A stretch of 64,000 nucleotides of DNA from Bacteroidota bacterium (GCA_022573715.1 JACZTL010000008.1:1-64000); one strand, 5' to 3'; positions 16,559-25,536 are shown, counted from the stretch's first letter. Numbers and translations are program-made. Notes: generated from the sequence alone by a model not told the origin.

Positions 16559-18133
16559 ATGATTTCTCTCTATAATACAAACGATATTAGAAAAGTTGAT
16601 GCTTATGCCATTGAAACACTCGGTATTTCAGGTATAGTATTAATGGAAAATGCGTCAATTAATATTTTTAATGAAATACTTTTTTTCATTTATCCGAATA
16701 ATAATATTAAAAGAATAGGGTTTGTTTGCGGAAGAGGGAATAACGGTGGTGACGGTTTTGCCACAGCACGACATTTTGCTAATGCCGGTTTTACTGTAAA
16801 TGTAATTTCAATTGGCTCTAAAAATAAAATGTCAAAAGATTGTTTAACTAATTATAATATATTAAAAAAATTATCGAACAATAATAAAGACATTCACATT
16901 TATAGTTATAAATCAAAAAAAGATCTTGTTAGACTTAACTCATCACAAATTATAGTTGATGCAATTTTAGGCAGCGGCGTTAAAGGTGAATTAAAAGAGC
17001 CTTATAAAACAATTGTTCAATCATTAAATAAAAAGAAGGCAAAAAAAATAGCGATTGATATTCCAACCGGTTTAGACCCCGATAAAGGTACAGGTAAATT
17101 AATTTTTCAATCCAATTTAACAGTTTCATTGGGTGACTATAAGAAAGGATTATTTTTTAATAAAGGTTTAACACACTGTGGGAAAGTAGTTAAAGCAGGA
17201 ATTGGTATTAGCCAAAAATATTTTGAAGAATTAGAAACTAATTCTTTTCTGACTGAACCAGAAGATGTATTTAATTTTCTGCCAAGGAGGGAAAAGAATG
17301 TACATAAATATTCCGCTGGGAAAGTATTAACCATTGCAGGCTCCGGTGAATATCCTGGAGCAGCTGTACTTACTTCTAAATCCGTTTTTAAAACAGGAGC
17401 AGGCGCATCAGTTTTATGTTTCCCTAAATCCATTAGAAATTTAATTCAAAAAAAATTGGGCGAAGTTGTTGTAATCAGTTATGCTGATGGAGAGTCAGAA
17501 TTTTTATCTGAAGAAAATTTAAATGAAATATCAGACAAAATTTCTTGGGCGGATTCAATCTCTATTGGTCCGGGTTTAGGAAGACATATTAAGACACAAA
17601 ACGCAGTTTTATCAATTTTAAAAAATAGGAAAGCTAAAAGAATTGTTATTGATGCCGATGCAATATTTGCTCTGAATAAAAAAAGATATAAAAAAATCAA
17701 TTTAAAAAATTCTGTACTTACTCCTCATTATGGTGAATTTGCAAGCCTTATAGGATTAACAATAAATGAACTTCAAAGTGATATTCTGAAATTCGGGAAT
17801 AAATTTGTAAAAGATACGGGTGCCTTTTTAGTGTTAAAAGGTGCGCCCACAATAATTTTTACACCCAAAGGTGAATCCATTATTAATAGTACTGGTAATC
17901 CGGGAATGGCAAAGTTTGGAACAGGCGATGTACTAACGGGACTAATTGCCGGTTTTGCATCGCAAAAAACATCTCTTAAAAAAGCAATAATTATTGCAGT
18001 TTATTTGCACAGTTTGTCTGCAGATATATTATCTTTTAAACAAACCGAATTAACTTTTACAGCTACTGATATATTAAATAACATTCCCTCAACAATAAAA
18101 TTTTTGATAAAATCCTGTGCTGAACTTTCTTGA
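16559..18133 (+). CDS. nnr: Bifunctional NAD(P)H-hydrate epimerase / ADP-dependent NAD(P)H-hydrate dehydratase
   Basis: A 524-residue fusion that repairs hydrated NAD(P)H. The N-terminal epimerase (about 1-220) shows NNGGDGFATAR and later AIDIPTGLDPDKG. The C-terminal ribokinase-like dehydratase (about 235-515) shows VLTIAGSGEYPGAA, VIDADAIFAL and the nucleotide-site motif GTGDVLTGLIAG. The length fits the usual fused form. Its last 17 bases overlap the next gene's proposed GTG start. Confidence 0.93.
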   Translation: MISLYNTNDIRKVDAYAIETLGISGIVLMENASINIFNEILFFIYPNNNIKRIGFVCGRGNNGGDGFATARHFANAGFTVNVISIGSKNKMSKDCLTNYNILKKLSNNNKDIHIYSYKSKKDLVRLNSSQIIVDAILGSGVKGELKEPYKTIVQSLNKKKAKKIAIDIPTGLDPDKGTGKLIFQSNLTVSLGDYKKGLFFNKGLTHCGKVVKAGIGISQKYFEELETNSFLTEPEDVFNFLPRREKNVHKYSAGKVLTIAGSGEYPGAAVLTSKSVFKTGAGASVLCFPKSIRNLIQKKLGEVVVISYADGESEFLSEENLNEISDKISWADSISIGPGLGRHIKTQNAVLSILKNRKAKRIVIDADAIFALNKKRYKKINLKNSVLTPHYGEFASLIGLTINELQSDILKFGNKFVKDTGAFLVLKGAPTIIFTPKGESIINSTGNPGMAKFGTGDVLTGLIAGFASQKTSLKKAIIIAVYLHSLSADILSFKQTELTFTATDILNNIPSTIKFLIKSCAELS

Positions 18134-18503
18134 AAGACATAAAAAAATAGCAGTTTACTTCCCATTAATTTCATATTGGTTGATTTTGATTATTGCAACT
18201 AGCCTTCCTTCAAAGGATATACCAAGTATAAAACTTAATGACAAAATTGAACATTTATTAGCATATTTTATACTTGGATTTCTTTTTAATATTGCTGTAT
18301 TAGTTCAAAATAAATTCTTATTCTTAAAAGAAAAAGCATTTTTTTCAACAATTATCTTTCTTGGGATTTATGCAATTATTGACGAATTACATCAAATATT
18401 TATCCCTGGAAGAGATTGCAGTTTCTTGGACTGGGGTGCCGATATACTTGGGGTTGTTTTTGGTGTGTTATTAACATATTTTCTTTTAAAGAAATTTAAT
18501 TGA
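18117..18503 (+). CDS. VanZ-like small membrane protein
   Basis: A 128-residue protein with about four transmembrane segments, the conserved KIEHLLAYFILG near residues 43-54 and IDELHQIFIPGRDCSFLDWGAD. These are the VanZ-like family signatures (the DExxQ/H...PGRxxxxxD pattern). The molecular role of most VanZ-like proteins is unknown. The start is a GTG at 18117 overlapping nnr by 17 bp, since no ATG precedes the first membrane segment. Confidence 0.75.
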   Translation: MLNFLERHKKIAVYFPLISYWLILIIATSLPSKDIPSIKLNDKIEHLLAYFILGFLFNIAVLVQNKFLFLKEKAFFSTIIFLGIYAIIDELHQIFIPGRDCSFLDWGADILGVVFGVLLTYFLLKKFN

Positions 18504-18631
18504 ATTTATTCAAATATATTTGGAACATTTTTTTATAAAATTTGTAATAAATAGTAAGTGAATGTATTTGACAAAAGAGGGTTCATTTGTTAATTTAAGA
18601 AAAAAAAATTTGAATTTTTGGAGGTAACTAA

Positions 18632-19282
18632 ATGGCGGAATTAAAAAAACCAGAAGTTGATCTACGCCGTACTTATCAACGTGTTTTTGAAATTTGTATT
18701 ATTGTATCACTTATTTTTATGATTGCTGCATTCAAATTTTTCCCATTTACGGATAAGGGTGCAAAAATTGTTCAGTCTTCACAAGAATTATTTAATGTTG
18801 AAGATATTCAACAAACAAAACAGGAGAACAGACCGCCACCGCCACCAAAACCCCCAATTCCTATAGAAGCTCCATCTGATGATGTTTTGGAAGATATTGA
18901 TATTGCCTCAACTGACTTAGATGTAAATGCTGTTGTAGAAGCACCACCACCTCCAAAAGTAAGGAAAATTGCTGAACCACAGTATTTTGTTGCAGTTGAA
19001 GAAATGCCTACACCTATCGGAGGTTTAATCGGTATACAAAAGAGAATTAAATACTCACAAATTGCTATTAGAGCCGGTATTGAAGGTAAAGTTTATGTTT
19101 TAGCATTTGTTAATAAAAAGGGTATTGTAACAAAAGCAATAATAATAAAAGGTCTCGGTGCCGGTTTAGATAGAAATGCATTGAAAGCTGTAAAGGCAAC
19201 AAGATTTAACCCGGGCAAGCAAAGAGGAAAACCTGTTAATGTTCAGGTGTCCATACCAATTATATTTTCATTAAGAAATTAA
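18632..19282 (+). CDS. Energy transducer TonB-family protein
   Basis: A 216-residue TonB-like protein. It has a single N-terminal transmembrane segment at about 18-36 (ICIIVSLIFMIAAF), a periplasmic proline-rich spacer (PPPPPKPPIPIEAP at about 68-81 and APPPPK further on), and a C-terminal TonB domain (about 125-216) with GIEGKVYVLAFVNKKGIV and ALKAVKATRFNPGKQRGKPV. It would transmit inner-membrane proton-motive force, via ExbB/ExbD encoded elsewhere, to outer-membrane receptors. GGAGG precedes the ATG. A strong terminator follows. Confidence 0.88.
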   Translation: MAELKKPEVDLRRTYQRVFEICIIVSLIFMIAAFKFFPFTDKGAKIVQSSQELFNVEDIQQTKQENRPPPPPKPPIPIEAPSDDVLEDIDIASTDLDVNAVVEAPPPPKVRKIAEPQYFVAVEEMPTPIGGLIGIQKRIKYSQIAIRAGIEGKVYVLAFVNKKGIVTKAIIIKGLGAGLDRNALKAVKATRFNPGKQRGKPVNVQVSIPIIFSLRN

Positions 19283-19285
19283 AAG

Positions 19286-19310
19286 AAGCGCCTTTCGGCG
19301 CTTTTTTTTT
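19286..19310 (+). terminator. Intrinsic terminator after the tonB-like gene
   Basis: A 7-bp stem AAGCGCC/GGCGCTT around a TTTC loop is followed by an unbroken T-run. It starts 3 bp after the stop codon, so it should end the tonB-like transcript. Confidence 0.9.
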
Positions 19311-19368
19311 ACCTGAATAAATTTAAAAGTAAAAATTACAATGGATTAAAAGTTCTTTATATCTTGTA

Positions 19369-19376
19369 TATATTTG
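19369..19376 (+). promoter_or_regulatory. Candidate Bacteroidota-type -7 element (TATATTTG) upstream of nusB
   Basis: TATATTTG matches the TAnnTTTG -7 box of Bacteroidota promoters and lies 35 bp upstream of the nusB ATG, between a terminator and the gene. No clean TTG -33 box is seen at the usual spacing, so the call is tentative. Confidence 0.3.
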
Positions 19377-19411
19377 TAATGTATTTTCTAATTATTATTA
19401 TTTTTTAGTGT

Positions 19412-19894
19412 ATGGCAAAATTTTTTAAAAGAAGAATTGTAAGAGAAAAAGTATTACAAATATTGTATGCTTATGAGTTAAATCAGGAATCTCATTCTAC
19501 AACAAAAGAAGAAATTTTAAAAGATATCGATAATAAAAATGATAAAAATTTTGCTGAAGAATTAATAAACAGGATTATCATTAATGAAATAAATCTTGAT
19601 GAAAAAATTAAAGAGAGAGTAGCAAATTGGGAAATTACAAGAATTGCTCTTTTAGATAAAGTATTACTACGAATGGGAATCTGTGAGCTAATGTATTTCC
19701 CGGAAATCCCACCTAAAGTTTCAATCAACGAAACAATTGAAATAGCAAAATCTTTCAGCACTGCAAGCAGCGGAAAATTTATAAACGGTATAATGGACGC
19801 TGTCCTTACTGAATTGAAGAAAAATGGTGAACTGAACAAAACTGGAAGGGGCTTGATTGAAGAGACTATTTCAAAAAAATCAAACAGAAAATAA
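19412..19894 (+). CDS. nusB: Transcription antitermination factor NusB
   Basis: A 160-residue all-helical protein. Family segments are the N-terminal RRIVREKVLQILYAYEL and the C-terminal ILRxGICEL-like motif (LLRMGICELMYFPEIPPKVS), then INETIEIAKSFSTASSGKFI. NusB with NusE/S10 binds boxA RNA and supports rRNA antitermination. It starts a new unit after the tonB terminator and is followed 6 bp later by the MFS gene. Confidence 0.93.
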   Translation: MAKFFKRRIVREKVLQILYAYELNQESHSTTKEEILKDIDNKNDKNFAEELINRIIINEINLDEKIKERVANWEITRIALLDKVLLRMGICELMYFPEIPPKVSINETIEIAKSFSTASSGKFINGIMDAVLTELKKNGELNKTGRGLIEETISKKSNRK

Positions 19895-19900
19895 CTTATA

Positions 19901-21139
19901 ATGAAAAAGGGACGCATAGTAAGCTGGGCAATGTTTGATTTTGCCAATACGGCATTTTCTGTAATTATTGTTACAGTTGTTTATTCAAAATATTTTACTA
20001 ATTATGTAGCTGGCGGACAGAAATGGATTTGGGGACTATTAGTAAGTATATCTATGATAATTGCAGCATTGTTAAGCCCTGCAATGGGTGCAATTGCTGA
20101 TCTTTCAAGAAACAGAAAAAGATTTTTACTCTTTTTTACATTAATCTCGGTTATTTGCACTGCACTAATGTACTTCGTTTACAAAGGCGATATTCTTTAC
20201 GGTGCTCTGCTTTTTATCTTGGCAAATATAGGATTTGAAGCGGGTCTTGTTTTTTACGACGCATTTTTACCTAACTTAACTGAGAAAAAGAATTTCGGAA
20301 GAGTTTCCGGTTATGGATATGCAGCAGGTTATTTAGGAGCATTAATTGTTTTACTCATTGCGTTGTCTATTATTCCGGATGTATCCTCGCCAATATATTA
20401 TGATCGTATTAGGTTAACGTTTTTAGTAGCATCCGCTTTTTTTATGGTATTTTCTATTCCATTGTTTTTGTTTTTAAGTGAACCAAAGATTAAATCACCA
20501 ATCAAAAAATCCCTTATTAAAGAAGGATTGAAAAAAAGTTTTAATACATTTAAGGCATTATTCATTGAAAAGAAATTTCCTTCAATATCTAAATTCCTGA
20601 TCTCATTTTTTCTTTATAACGATGCTATTATTACTATCATTGTTTTTGCCTCTATCTTTGCCTCAAATGTATTACATATGGAATATTTGGAAATAATAAT
20701 CTTTTTTGTAATAATCCAAAGTACTGCAATTCTGGGTTCATTTATTTTTGGTATTATATCTGATCATATCGGCCCGAAAAAAACTATAACAATCACTTTG
20801 GTAATATGGCTATTTGTTGTTGTAGGTGCTGCATTGGTTGAAAATGCAGGACAATTTTATTTAATAGGATTATTAGCCGGATTAGCCATTGGTTCCTCTC
20901 AATCGTGCAGCAGAAGTTTAATGGCGCTTTTAATTCCAAAGTCAAGCGAAGCCGAGTATTTTGGTTTTTATGACGGACTCTTTGGAAAGTCTTCCGCAGT
21001 AATTGGTCCTTTATTTTATGGTATTGTCGCAGATATTTCAGGTGAAAGAATTGCGACTTTGGGATTAGGGCTATTTTTTATTGCAGGCTTAATTATACTG
21101 CAAGGTGTAAAAGAGCCGCAAAAAGTTAAAGAAAAGTAG
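19901..21139 (+). CDS. UMF1-type MFS transporter (Atg22-like)
   Basis: A 412-residue, 12-helix major facilitator. The N-terminus SWAMFDFANTAFSVIIVTVV and the loop GAIADLSRNRKRFLLFF are characteristic of the UMF1/Atg22-like subfamily. The C-terminal half has GSSQSCSRSLMALLIPKSSEAE and FGFYDGLFGKSSAVIGPL. The substrate is unknown for bacterial members; amino acid efflux is suggested for eukaryotic Atg22. It is 6 bp after nusB and probably shares its transcript. Confidence 0.85.
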   Translation: MKKGRIVSWAMFDFANTAFSVIIVTVVYSKYFTNYVAGGQKWIWGLLVSISMIIAALLSPAMGAIADLSRNRKRFLLFFTLISVICTALMYFVYKGDILYGALLFILANIGFEAGLVFYDAFLPNLTEKKNFGRVSGYGYAAGYLGALIVLLIALSIIPDVSSPIYYDRIRLTFLVASAFFMVFSIPLFLFLSEPKIKSPIKKSLIKEGLKKSFNTFKALFIEKKFPSISKFLISFFLYNDAIITIIVFASIFASNVLHMEYLEIIIFFVIIQSTAILGSFIFGIISDHIGPKKTITITLVIWLFVVVGAALVENAGQFYLIGLLAGLAIGSSQSCSRSLMALLIPKSSEAEYFGFYDGLFGKSSAVIGPLFYGIVADISGERIATLGLGLFFIAGLIILQGVKEPQKVKEK

Positions 21140-21227
21140 ACTACAAATAGATTATGATAAGAATTTAAGTTTATTTAATTTGCATTAGTTCTTATCAAAA
21201 ATTATCTCCGAGTTTATTTCTCTAAAT

Positions 21228-21337
21228 CTGATAAGATATGAGGATAAACCGATAGGGTTAATATTAGAAATGAATTAGCCTGCCTGACTGTGTTTGACAG
21301 TCCTTTTGCAAAGGAGAAGCGGTATTGAATGAAAAAC
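21228..21337 (+). promoter_or_regulatory. Structured leader, candidate cis-regulatory RNA for the Moco operon
   Basis: Between the MFS gene and the Moco operon lies a non-coding stretch with several potential helices: AACC/GGTT around GATAG, GACTGT/ACAGTC around GTTTG, CCTTT/AAAGG around TGC, and a long-range ACCG/CGGT closing pair. It is followed directly by an intrinsic terminator and then the operon's first gene, the layout of a transcriptional attenuator or riboswitch. Moco synthesis genes are known to be riboswitch-controlled in other phyla, but I cannot match the Moco motif by eye. Confidence 0.4.
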
Positions 21338-21338
21338 C

Positions 21339-21370
21339 AAGCCCCATCTTTGTAAGATGGGGCTTTTTTT
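21339..21370 (+). terminator. Intrinsic terminator just upstream of the Moco operon
   Basis: An 11-bp stem AAGCCCCATCT/AGATGGGGCTT with a 5-nt loop runs into a T-tract. It ends 21 bp before the first ATG. It may end the nusB-MFS transcript, or act as the expression platform of the structured leader that precedes it. Confidence 0.85.
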
Positions 21371-21391
21371 ATAATAAAAGGGAGTGAAGTT

Positions 21392-21703
21392 ATGTCTGAA
21401 ATACCAAAACGTTATTTGAAATTTAAGGAGGATTATCCTCAAGTTGCAGAAGCTTATGAAGCTATGGGCGATGCAGTGCATTCTGCAGGTGCATTGGATG
21501 ACAAAACACGTGCCTTAATTAAATTGGCAATTTCAACAGGCGCAAAACTTGAAGGGGCAGTACATTCGCATACACGTAAAGCTATCAAAGCCGGCACCAC
21601 CCCCGTAGAACTAAGACAAGTTGCAATACTTTCTCTTCCGACAATAGGTCTACCTTCAATGATGGCTGCACTTTCCTGGATAGATGATGTTGTTGAGGGT
21701 TAA
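21392..21703 (+). CDS. Carboxymuconolactone decarboxylase-family protein (no CxxC)
   Basis: A 103-residue protein of the CMD/AhpD fold. The helix LDDKTRALIKLAISTGAKLEGAVHSHTRKAIKAG carries the family's core with Glu and His, but there is no cysteine pair, so peroxidase activity is unlikely. GGGAG precedes the ATG. Its stop codon abuts the next gene's ATG at 21704, implying coupled expression. It has no known role in molybdenum cofactor synthesis; an accessory role is inferred only from its operon position. Confidence 0.8.
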   Translation: MSEIPKRYLKFKEDYPQVAEAYEAMGDAVHSAGALDDKTRALIKLAISTGAKLEGAVHSHTRKAIKAGTTPVELRQVAILSLPTIGLPSMMAALSWIDDVVEG

Positions 21704-22228
21704 ATGATTACAAAACTGATAGCGCTGTTTATTTCATTTTTCAAGGTTGGTTCTTTCAGTTTCGGGGGTGCATATTCTCTGCTTCCACTGATTGAGAAAG
21801 AAATAGTGCAAAACCATCAATGGCTTCAGCAGGATGAATTTTTAAAGGTGCTCGGATTAGTTGAAGTTTTTCCCGGTGCAATTTCTATTAAATACGCAAC
21901 TTATACAGGCTTTAAAGTAGCCGGTATATTGGGTGTTATAGCAGCTAATCTCGGAAATTTAATTGTTCCCGCTACTGTTATAATGCTTGCAATTTATTTC
22001 CTGGATTATTTTCAGAAAAATGAAATTGTAGTAAAAGCTTTTAACGGAATTAAGTATGCTGTAATTGGAATGATAGCTGCTTTAATTTATCAATACGGAG
22101 TTAGAAACGTTGCGGAATTAAAAGGAGTAATAATTATTCTTATAGGGTTTTCTTTGGTGTTTTTTTTAAAGATGCATCCGGCTTATGTCGTAATTATTTC
22201 AGCGGTTATTGCACTAATTATTTTATAG
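21704..22228 (+). CDS. Half-size chromate transporter (CHR) family protein
   Basis: A 174-residue single CHR domain with five or so membrane segments. The signature FFKVGSFSFGGAYSLLPLIE is at about 13-32, followed by VFPGAISIKYATYTGFK. Short CHR proteins usually occur as adjacent N/C pairs; here only one half is present. CHR proteins move chromate by anion exchange in exchange for sulfate or similar. In this operon a molybdate or tungstate-related role is conceivable, which I infer from neighbours only. moaA starts 3 bp downstream. Confidence 0.85.
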   Translation: MITKLIALFISFFKVGSFSFGGAYSLLPLIEKEIVQNHQWLQQDEFLKVLGLVEVFPGAISIKYATYTGFKVAGILGVIAANLGNLIVPATVIMLAIYFLDYFQKNEIVVKAFNGIKYAVIGMIAALIYQYGVRNVAELKGVIIILIGFSLVFFLKMHPAYVVIISAVIALIIL

Positions 22229-22231
22229 TAT

Positions 22232-23227
22232 ATGAAGCTAATTGACAGGTTTAACAGAACTCACGATTATTTAAGAATATCCTTAACCGATAAATGTAAT
22301 TATAATTGCATCTATTGTAATCCGAATAAATTAAATGATAAACTCTCTAAAATGGATTTGCTATCATTTGAAGAGTTATTAAGAGTAATCGAAATATTTG
22401 CTGGCGAATTAGAATTTAAAAAAATCAGATTTACAGGTGGTGAACCACTCGTTAGACGCGATATTTTCAAATTTTTTAGTGAAGTTAAGAAACTGAAAAA
22501 TAAATATGGTTTTAAAACAGCAATTACAACAAACGGCTCACTTCTTAAAGGCAGAGTCAGCGAATTAAAAATATCAGGTATTGACAGCTTAAACATTAGT
22601 CTTGATAGCTTGGACAAAAATAAATTTTTATCCATCACACAAAAAGATGAAGCTGACAGAATTCTTTCGGTAATTGATGAAGCAATTGAAAACGGTTATT
22701 CACCTGTAAAAGTAAATGTCGTTGTTATCAAAGGGGTAAATGATGATGAAATTTTAAATTTTGTCCATTATTTCAAAGATATGGACGTAAATATCCGTTT
22801 CATTGAATTTATGCCTTTCGGAAGTAATGCCTGGGAAAGGAACGGTTTTATGAGTTATAAAGAGATTAAAAATTTAGTTGAAGAAAAATATTCTTTAAGT
22901 GTTTTATCAAGTGACAAAAACAGTGTGGCAAAAGATTTTCAAATGGATAATTATCCTGCTAAAGTAAGTTTTATCACTTCAATCTCCGAGCACTTTTGTT
23001 CAACTTGTAATAGAGTAAGAATTTCATCAACAGGTAAATTCAGATTGTGCCTTTTTTCTGAGGGTAAACACGAAATCAATTTTAAAAAATTATTTCAAAA
23101 AAATTATTCAAATGATGATATTGTAAATGAATTAAAAGAAGCAATAAAACATAAATGGGAGAAACACCCAGAACCTGAAGAACTTATCGAAATGATTGGA
23201 AATAATATGATGTCAATAGGCGGATGA
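22232..23227 (+). CDS. moaA: GTP 3',8-cyclase MoaA (radical SAM)
   Basis: A 331-residue radical SAM enzyme that makes 3',8-cH2GTP, the first step of molybdopterin synthesis. The N-terminal cluster ligands are Cys22, Cys26 and Cys29 (CNYNCIYC). The second [4Fe-4S] site lies in FCSTCNRVRISSTGKFRLCL near 250-270. The C-terminus ends in the conserved Gly-Gly (MMSIGG), whose tail helps catalysis. The stop overlaps the moaC start (ATGATGA). Confidence 0.96.
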   Translation: MKLIDRFNRTHDYLRISLTDKCNYNCIYCNPNKLNDKLSKMDLLSFEELLRVIEIFAGELEFKKIRFTGGEPLVRRDIFKFFSEVKKLKNKYGFKTAITTNGSLLKGRVSELKISGIDSLNISLDSLDKNKFLSITQKDEADRILSVIDEAIENGYSPVKVNVVVIKGVNDDEILNFVHYFKDMDVNIRFIEFMPFGSNAWERNGFMSYKEIKNLVEEKYSLSVLSSDKNSVAKDFQMDNYPAKVSFITSISEHFCSTCNRVRISSTGKFRLCLFSEGKHEINFKKLFQKNYSNDDIVNELKEAIKHKWEKHPEPEELIEMIGNNMMSIGG

Positions 23228-23706
23228 TGAACAAATTAACACACCTAAATAAAGACGGCCAAGCTAATATGGTTGATGTATCGGGAAAAGATATAACATT
23301 ACGAACAGCCGAAGCTTTTGCTGAAGTATCAGTTTCTGATGAATTATTTTATAAAATAAGAAACAATGAACTTGAAAAGGGCGATGTATTATCTACTGCT
23401 AAAATTGCAGGCATACAAGGAGGTAAAAAAACTTCTGAGCTGATACCTTTGTGTCACAATATCTTTATTTCAAAAATAGATGTTAGACTGGAACTTAACG
23501 AAGAGAAGAATTCGGTAGAAATATATTCATTTGCAAAAACTAATTCAGTAACGGGGATAGAAATGGAAGCATTGACCGCCGCGGCAATTACAGCATTGAC
23601 GGTTTATGATATGTGCAAGGCAGTTGATAAATCAATTGTTATAAAAGAAGTAAAATTAATATCAAAGACCGGCGGTAAAAGTGGGAATTACACCATCGAT
23701 AATTAA
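23224..23706 (+). CDS. moaC: Cyclic pyranopterin monophosphate synthase MoaC
   Basis: A 160-residue enzyme that converts 3',8-cH2GTP to cPMP. Conserved segments include ANMVDVSGKDITLRTAEA, AGIQGGKKTSELIPLCHNI and GIEMEALTAAAITALTVYDM, with KTGGKSG at the C-terminus. The ATG at 23224 overlaps the moaA stop by 4 bp; ATG 23227 is equally possible. It is coupled to moaA, its metabolic predecessor. Confidence 0.96.
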   Translation: MMNKLTHLNKDGQANMVDVSGKDITLRTAEAFAEVSVSDELFYKIRNNELEKGDVLSTAKIAGIQGGKKTSELIPLCHNIFISKIDVRLELNEEKNSVEIYSFAKTNSVTGIEMEALTAAAITALTVYDMCKAVDKSIVIKEVKLISKTGGKSGNYTIDN

Positions 23707-23719
23707 AAATTATTTTTTT

Positions 23720-24925
23720 ATGTTAAGCTATAATGAAGCATTCTCACTAATTAAAGAGCAATTTCAAAATCTAAAATTAGAATCGGAAACTGTTAAACTC
23801 GAAAACTCTCTCCATAGAACTTTAGCAGAAGATGTCATCTCTGATATAAACCTTCCACCTTTTGATAATTCAGCTGTCGACGGTTACGCTGTTCAATTTG
23901 ATGATTCAATAAATGAATGGGAAATGATAGGGGAGATAACTGCAGGTAATTTTAAAGATTTTGATCTTTTAAAAAATCAAACTCTCAAAATAATGACAGG
24001 CGCTAAAATACCAAATGTTTGTACAGCAGTAATTCCGATTGAAGACATAGAAGTTCACGATCAGAAAGTTAGACTTTCAATCGGCTCAAAATATTTTAAC
24101 GGTATGAATATAAGACGTCAAGGGACTGATATCGGTGAGGGTGAAATTGCTGTTGAGAAAGGGACTTTCTTAAAACCGCGTCATTTATCATCAATTGCCT
24201 CTTGCGGTAAGAGTGAGATAAAAGTTTATAAAAAATTAAAATTCGGAATATTGGCTACAGGCGATGAACTGATACCTGTTAATGAAAAACCTGAAGGGGA
24301 TAAGATTAGAGTATCAAATGTATATTCTCTTTTAGGGGAAGTGTCAGAAGTAAACCAAGAAGTGATTAATTACGGATTTGTTAAAGATGACAGGGATAAA
24401 ATAAAAGAAAAAGTCAATAATATTTTAAGCTCCGATGTTGATATACTCCTTACTACGGGCGGTGTATCGGTTGGTGAGTATGATTACTTGAAAGATATCT
24501 TCGAAGAATTGGGAGTAAAAAAAATATTCTGGAGAGCATATATCAAACCGGGGAAACCGTGTTATTTTGGAAAAATAATGAAAGGGAACAAAACAAAATT
24601 AGTATTCGGACTTCCGGGTAACCCTGTTTCAAGCCAGGTAAACTTTAAAGTTTATATTAAGGAGAACATCAACAATTTATTTGGGAAACAAAATACAGAA
24701 CAAATTGAAGCTGAATTATTAAATGATTTGAGAAAGAAAGATAAAAAAAGACATTTTATGAAAGGTGTTTTGAAAAAAGAAAAAGATAAATATTTTGTCA
24801 CTTCAAAATTCTCACAGTCATCTGGTAATATGGTTGAACTCAGTAAAGCAAACTGTTTGATAGTAATTGAAGAGGAACATTTAGATCCCAAGAAAGGGGA
24901 GATTGTAAATTGCATACCGATGTAA
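23720..24925 (+). CDS. moeA: Molybdopterin molybdenumtransferase MoeA
   Basis: A 401-residue enzyme that inserts molybdate into adenylylated molybdopterin. I place the start at ATG 23720 (MLSYNEAFSLI), the typical family N-terminus; a GTG at 23681 lies inside moaC and adds an unrelated tail. Signatures are PPFDNSAVDGYAV, IMTGAKIP, FGILATGDEL, TTGGVSVGEYDYLK and FGLPGNPVSSQVNF. The end overlaps the mobA start by 16 bp. Confidence 0.94.
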   Translation: MLSYNEAFSLIKEQFQNLKLESETVKLENSLHRTLAEDVISDINLPPFDNSAVDGYAVQFDDSINEWEMIGEITAGNFKDFDLLKNQTLKIMTGAKIPNVCTAVIPIEDIEVHDQKVRLSIGSKYFNGMNIRRQGTDIGEGEIAVEKGTFLKPRHLSSIASCGKSEIKVYKKLKFGILATGDELIPVNEKPEGDKIRVSNVYSLLGEVSEVNQEVINYGFVKDDRDKIKEKVNNILSSDVDILLTTGGVSVGEYDYLKDIFEELGVKKIFWRAYIKPGKPCYFGKIMKGNKTKLVFGLPGNPVSSQVNFKVYIKENINNLFGKQNTEQIEAELLNDLRKKDKKRHFMKGVLKKEKDKYFVTSKFSQSSGNMVELSKANCLIVIEEEHLDPKKGEIVNCIPM

Positions 24926-25536
24926 CGGGAATAATTCTAATCGGAGGCAAAAGCATTCGTATGGGTGAAAACAAAGCCCTTATGAAACTGGGTTCAAAAA
25001 CCGTGATTGAAAGAATGGTTGACATTGTGCAACCGCTATTTTCCAATATCATTCTCATCTCCAACACGCCGGAAGAATATAAATTTTTACAGTTACCTAT
25101 TTTTTGCGATGCTTACAAATACAGAGGACCTTTGGCTGGTATTCACTCTGCACTACTTCATTCAAAAACGGAAAAGAATTTTATAATATCGTGTGATATA
25201 CCGCTTATGTCACCTGAAATGATAAATTATTTAATCACTTATAAAACTGATAAACCTGTTACAATTTGTGAAGCTGCTGGTTACATACAACCCCTTGCTG
25301 GTGTCTATAATAAGTCAATATTTTCGCAAGCAGAAAAGTATCTTGATGATTTTGAAATTGAAAATTCCGATAAACCTGAAAACGAAAAGAAGAAATGCAG
25401 ATTGCATTCATTTTTGGATAGGATAGAAATTGAATTGCTGCATCCGGAAAGTTTAGATTTTTATTCTGATAATCTTTTCTTTAATATGAACAGCCCAGAA
25501 GACTATAATAAAATTCTGAATCTTAATTGGGATTAG
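24910..25536 (+). CDS. mobA: Molybdenum cofactor guanylyltransferase MobA
   Basis: A 208-residue nucleotidyltransferase that attaches GMP to Mo-molybdopterin to make the MGD cofactor of the DMSO reductase family. The N-terminal G-rich loop reads GIILIGGKSIRMGENKALMKLG, with a metal-binding CDIPLMSPE near 95-103. The only start that keeps the GG loop is the TTG at 24910, inside moeA. It is last in the operon. No moaD, moaE or mogA is here, so those must be elsewhere. Confidence 0.9.
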   Translation: MHTDVTGIILIGGKSIRMGENKALMKLGSKTVIERMVDIVQPLFSNIILISNTPEEYKFLQLPIFCDAYKYRGPLAGIHSALLHSKTEKNFIISCDIPLMSPEMINYLITYKTDKPVTICEAAGYIQPLAGVYNKSIFSQAEKYLDDFEIENSDKPENEKKKCRLHSFLDRIEIELLHPESLDFYSDNLFFNMNSPEDYNKILNLNWD

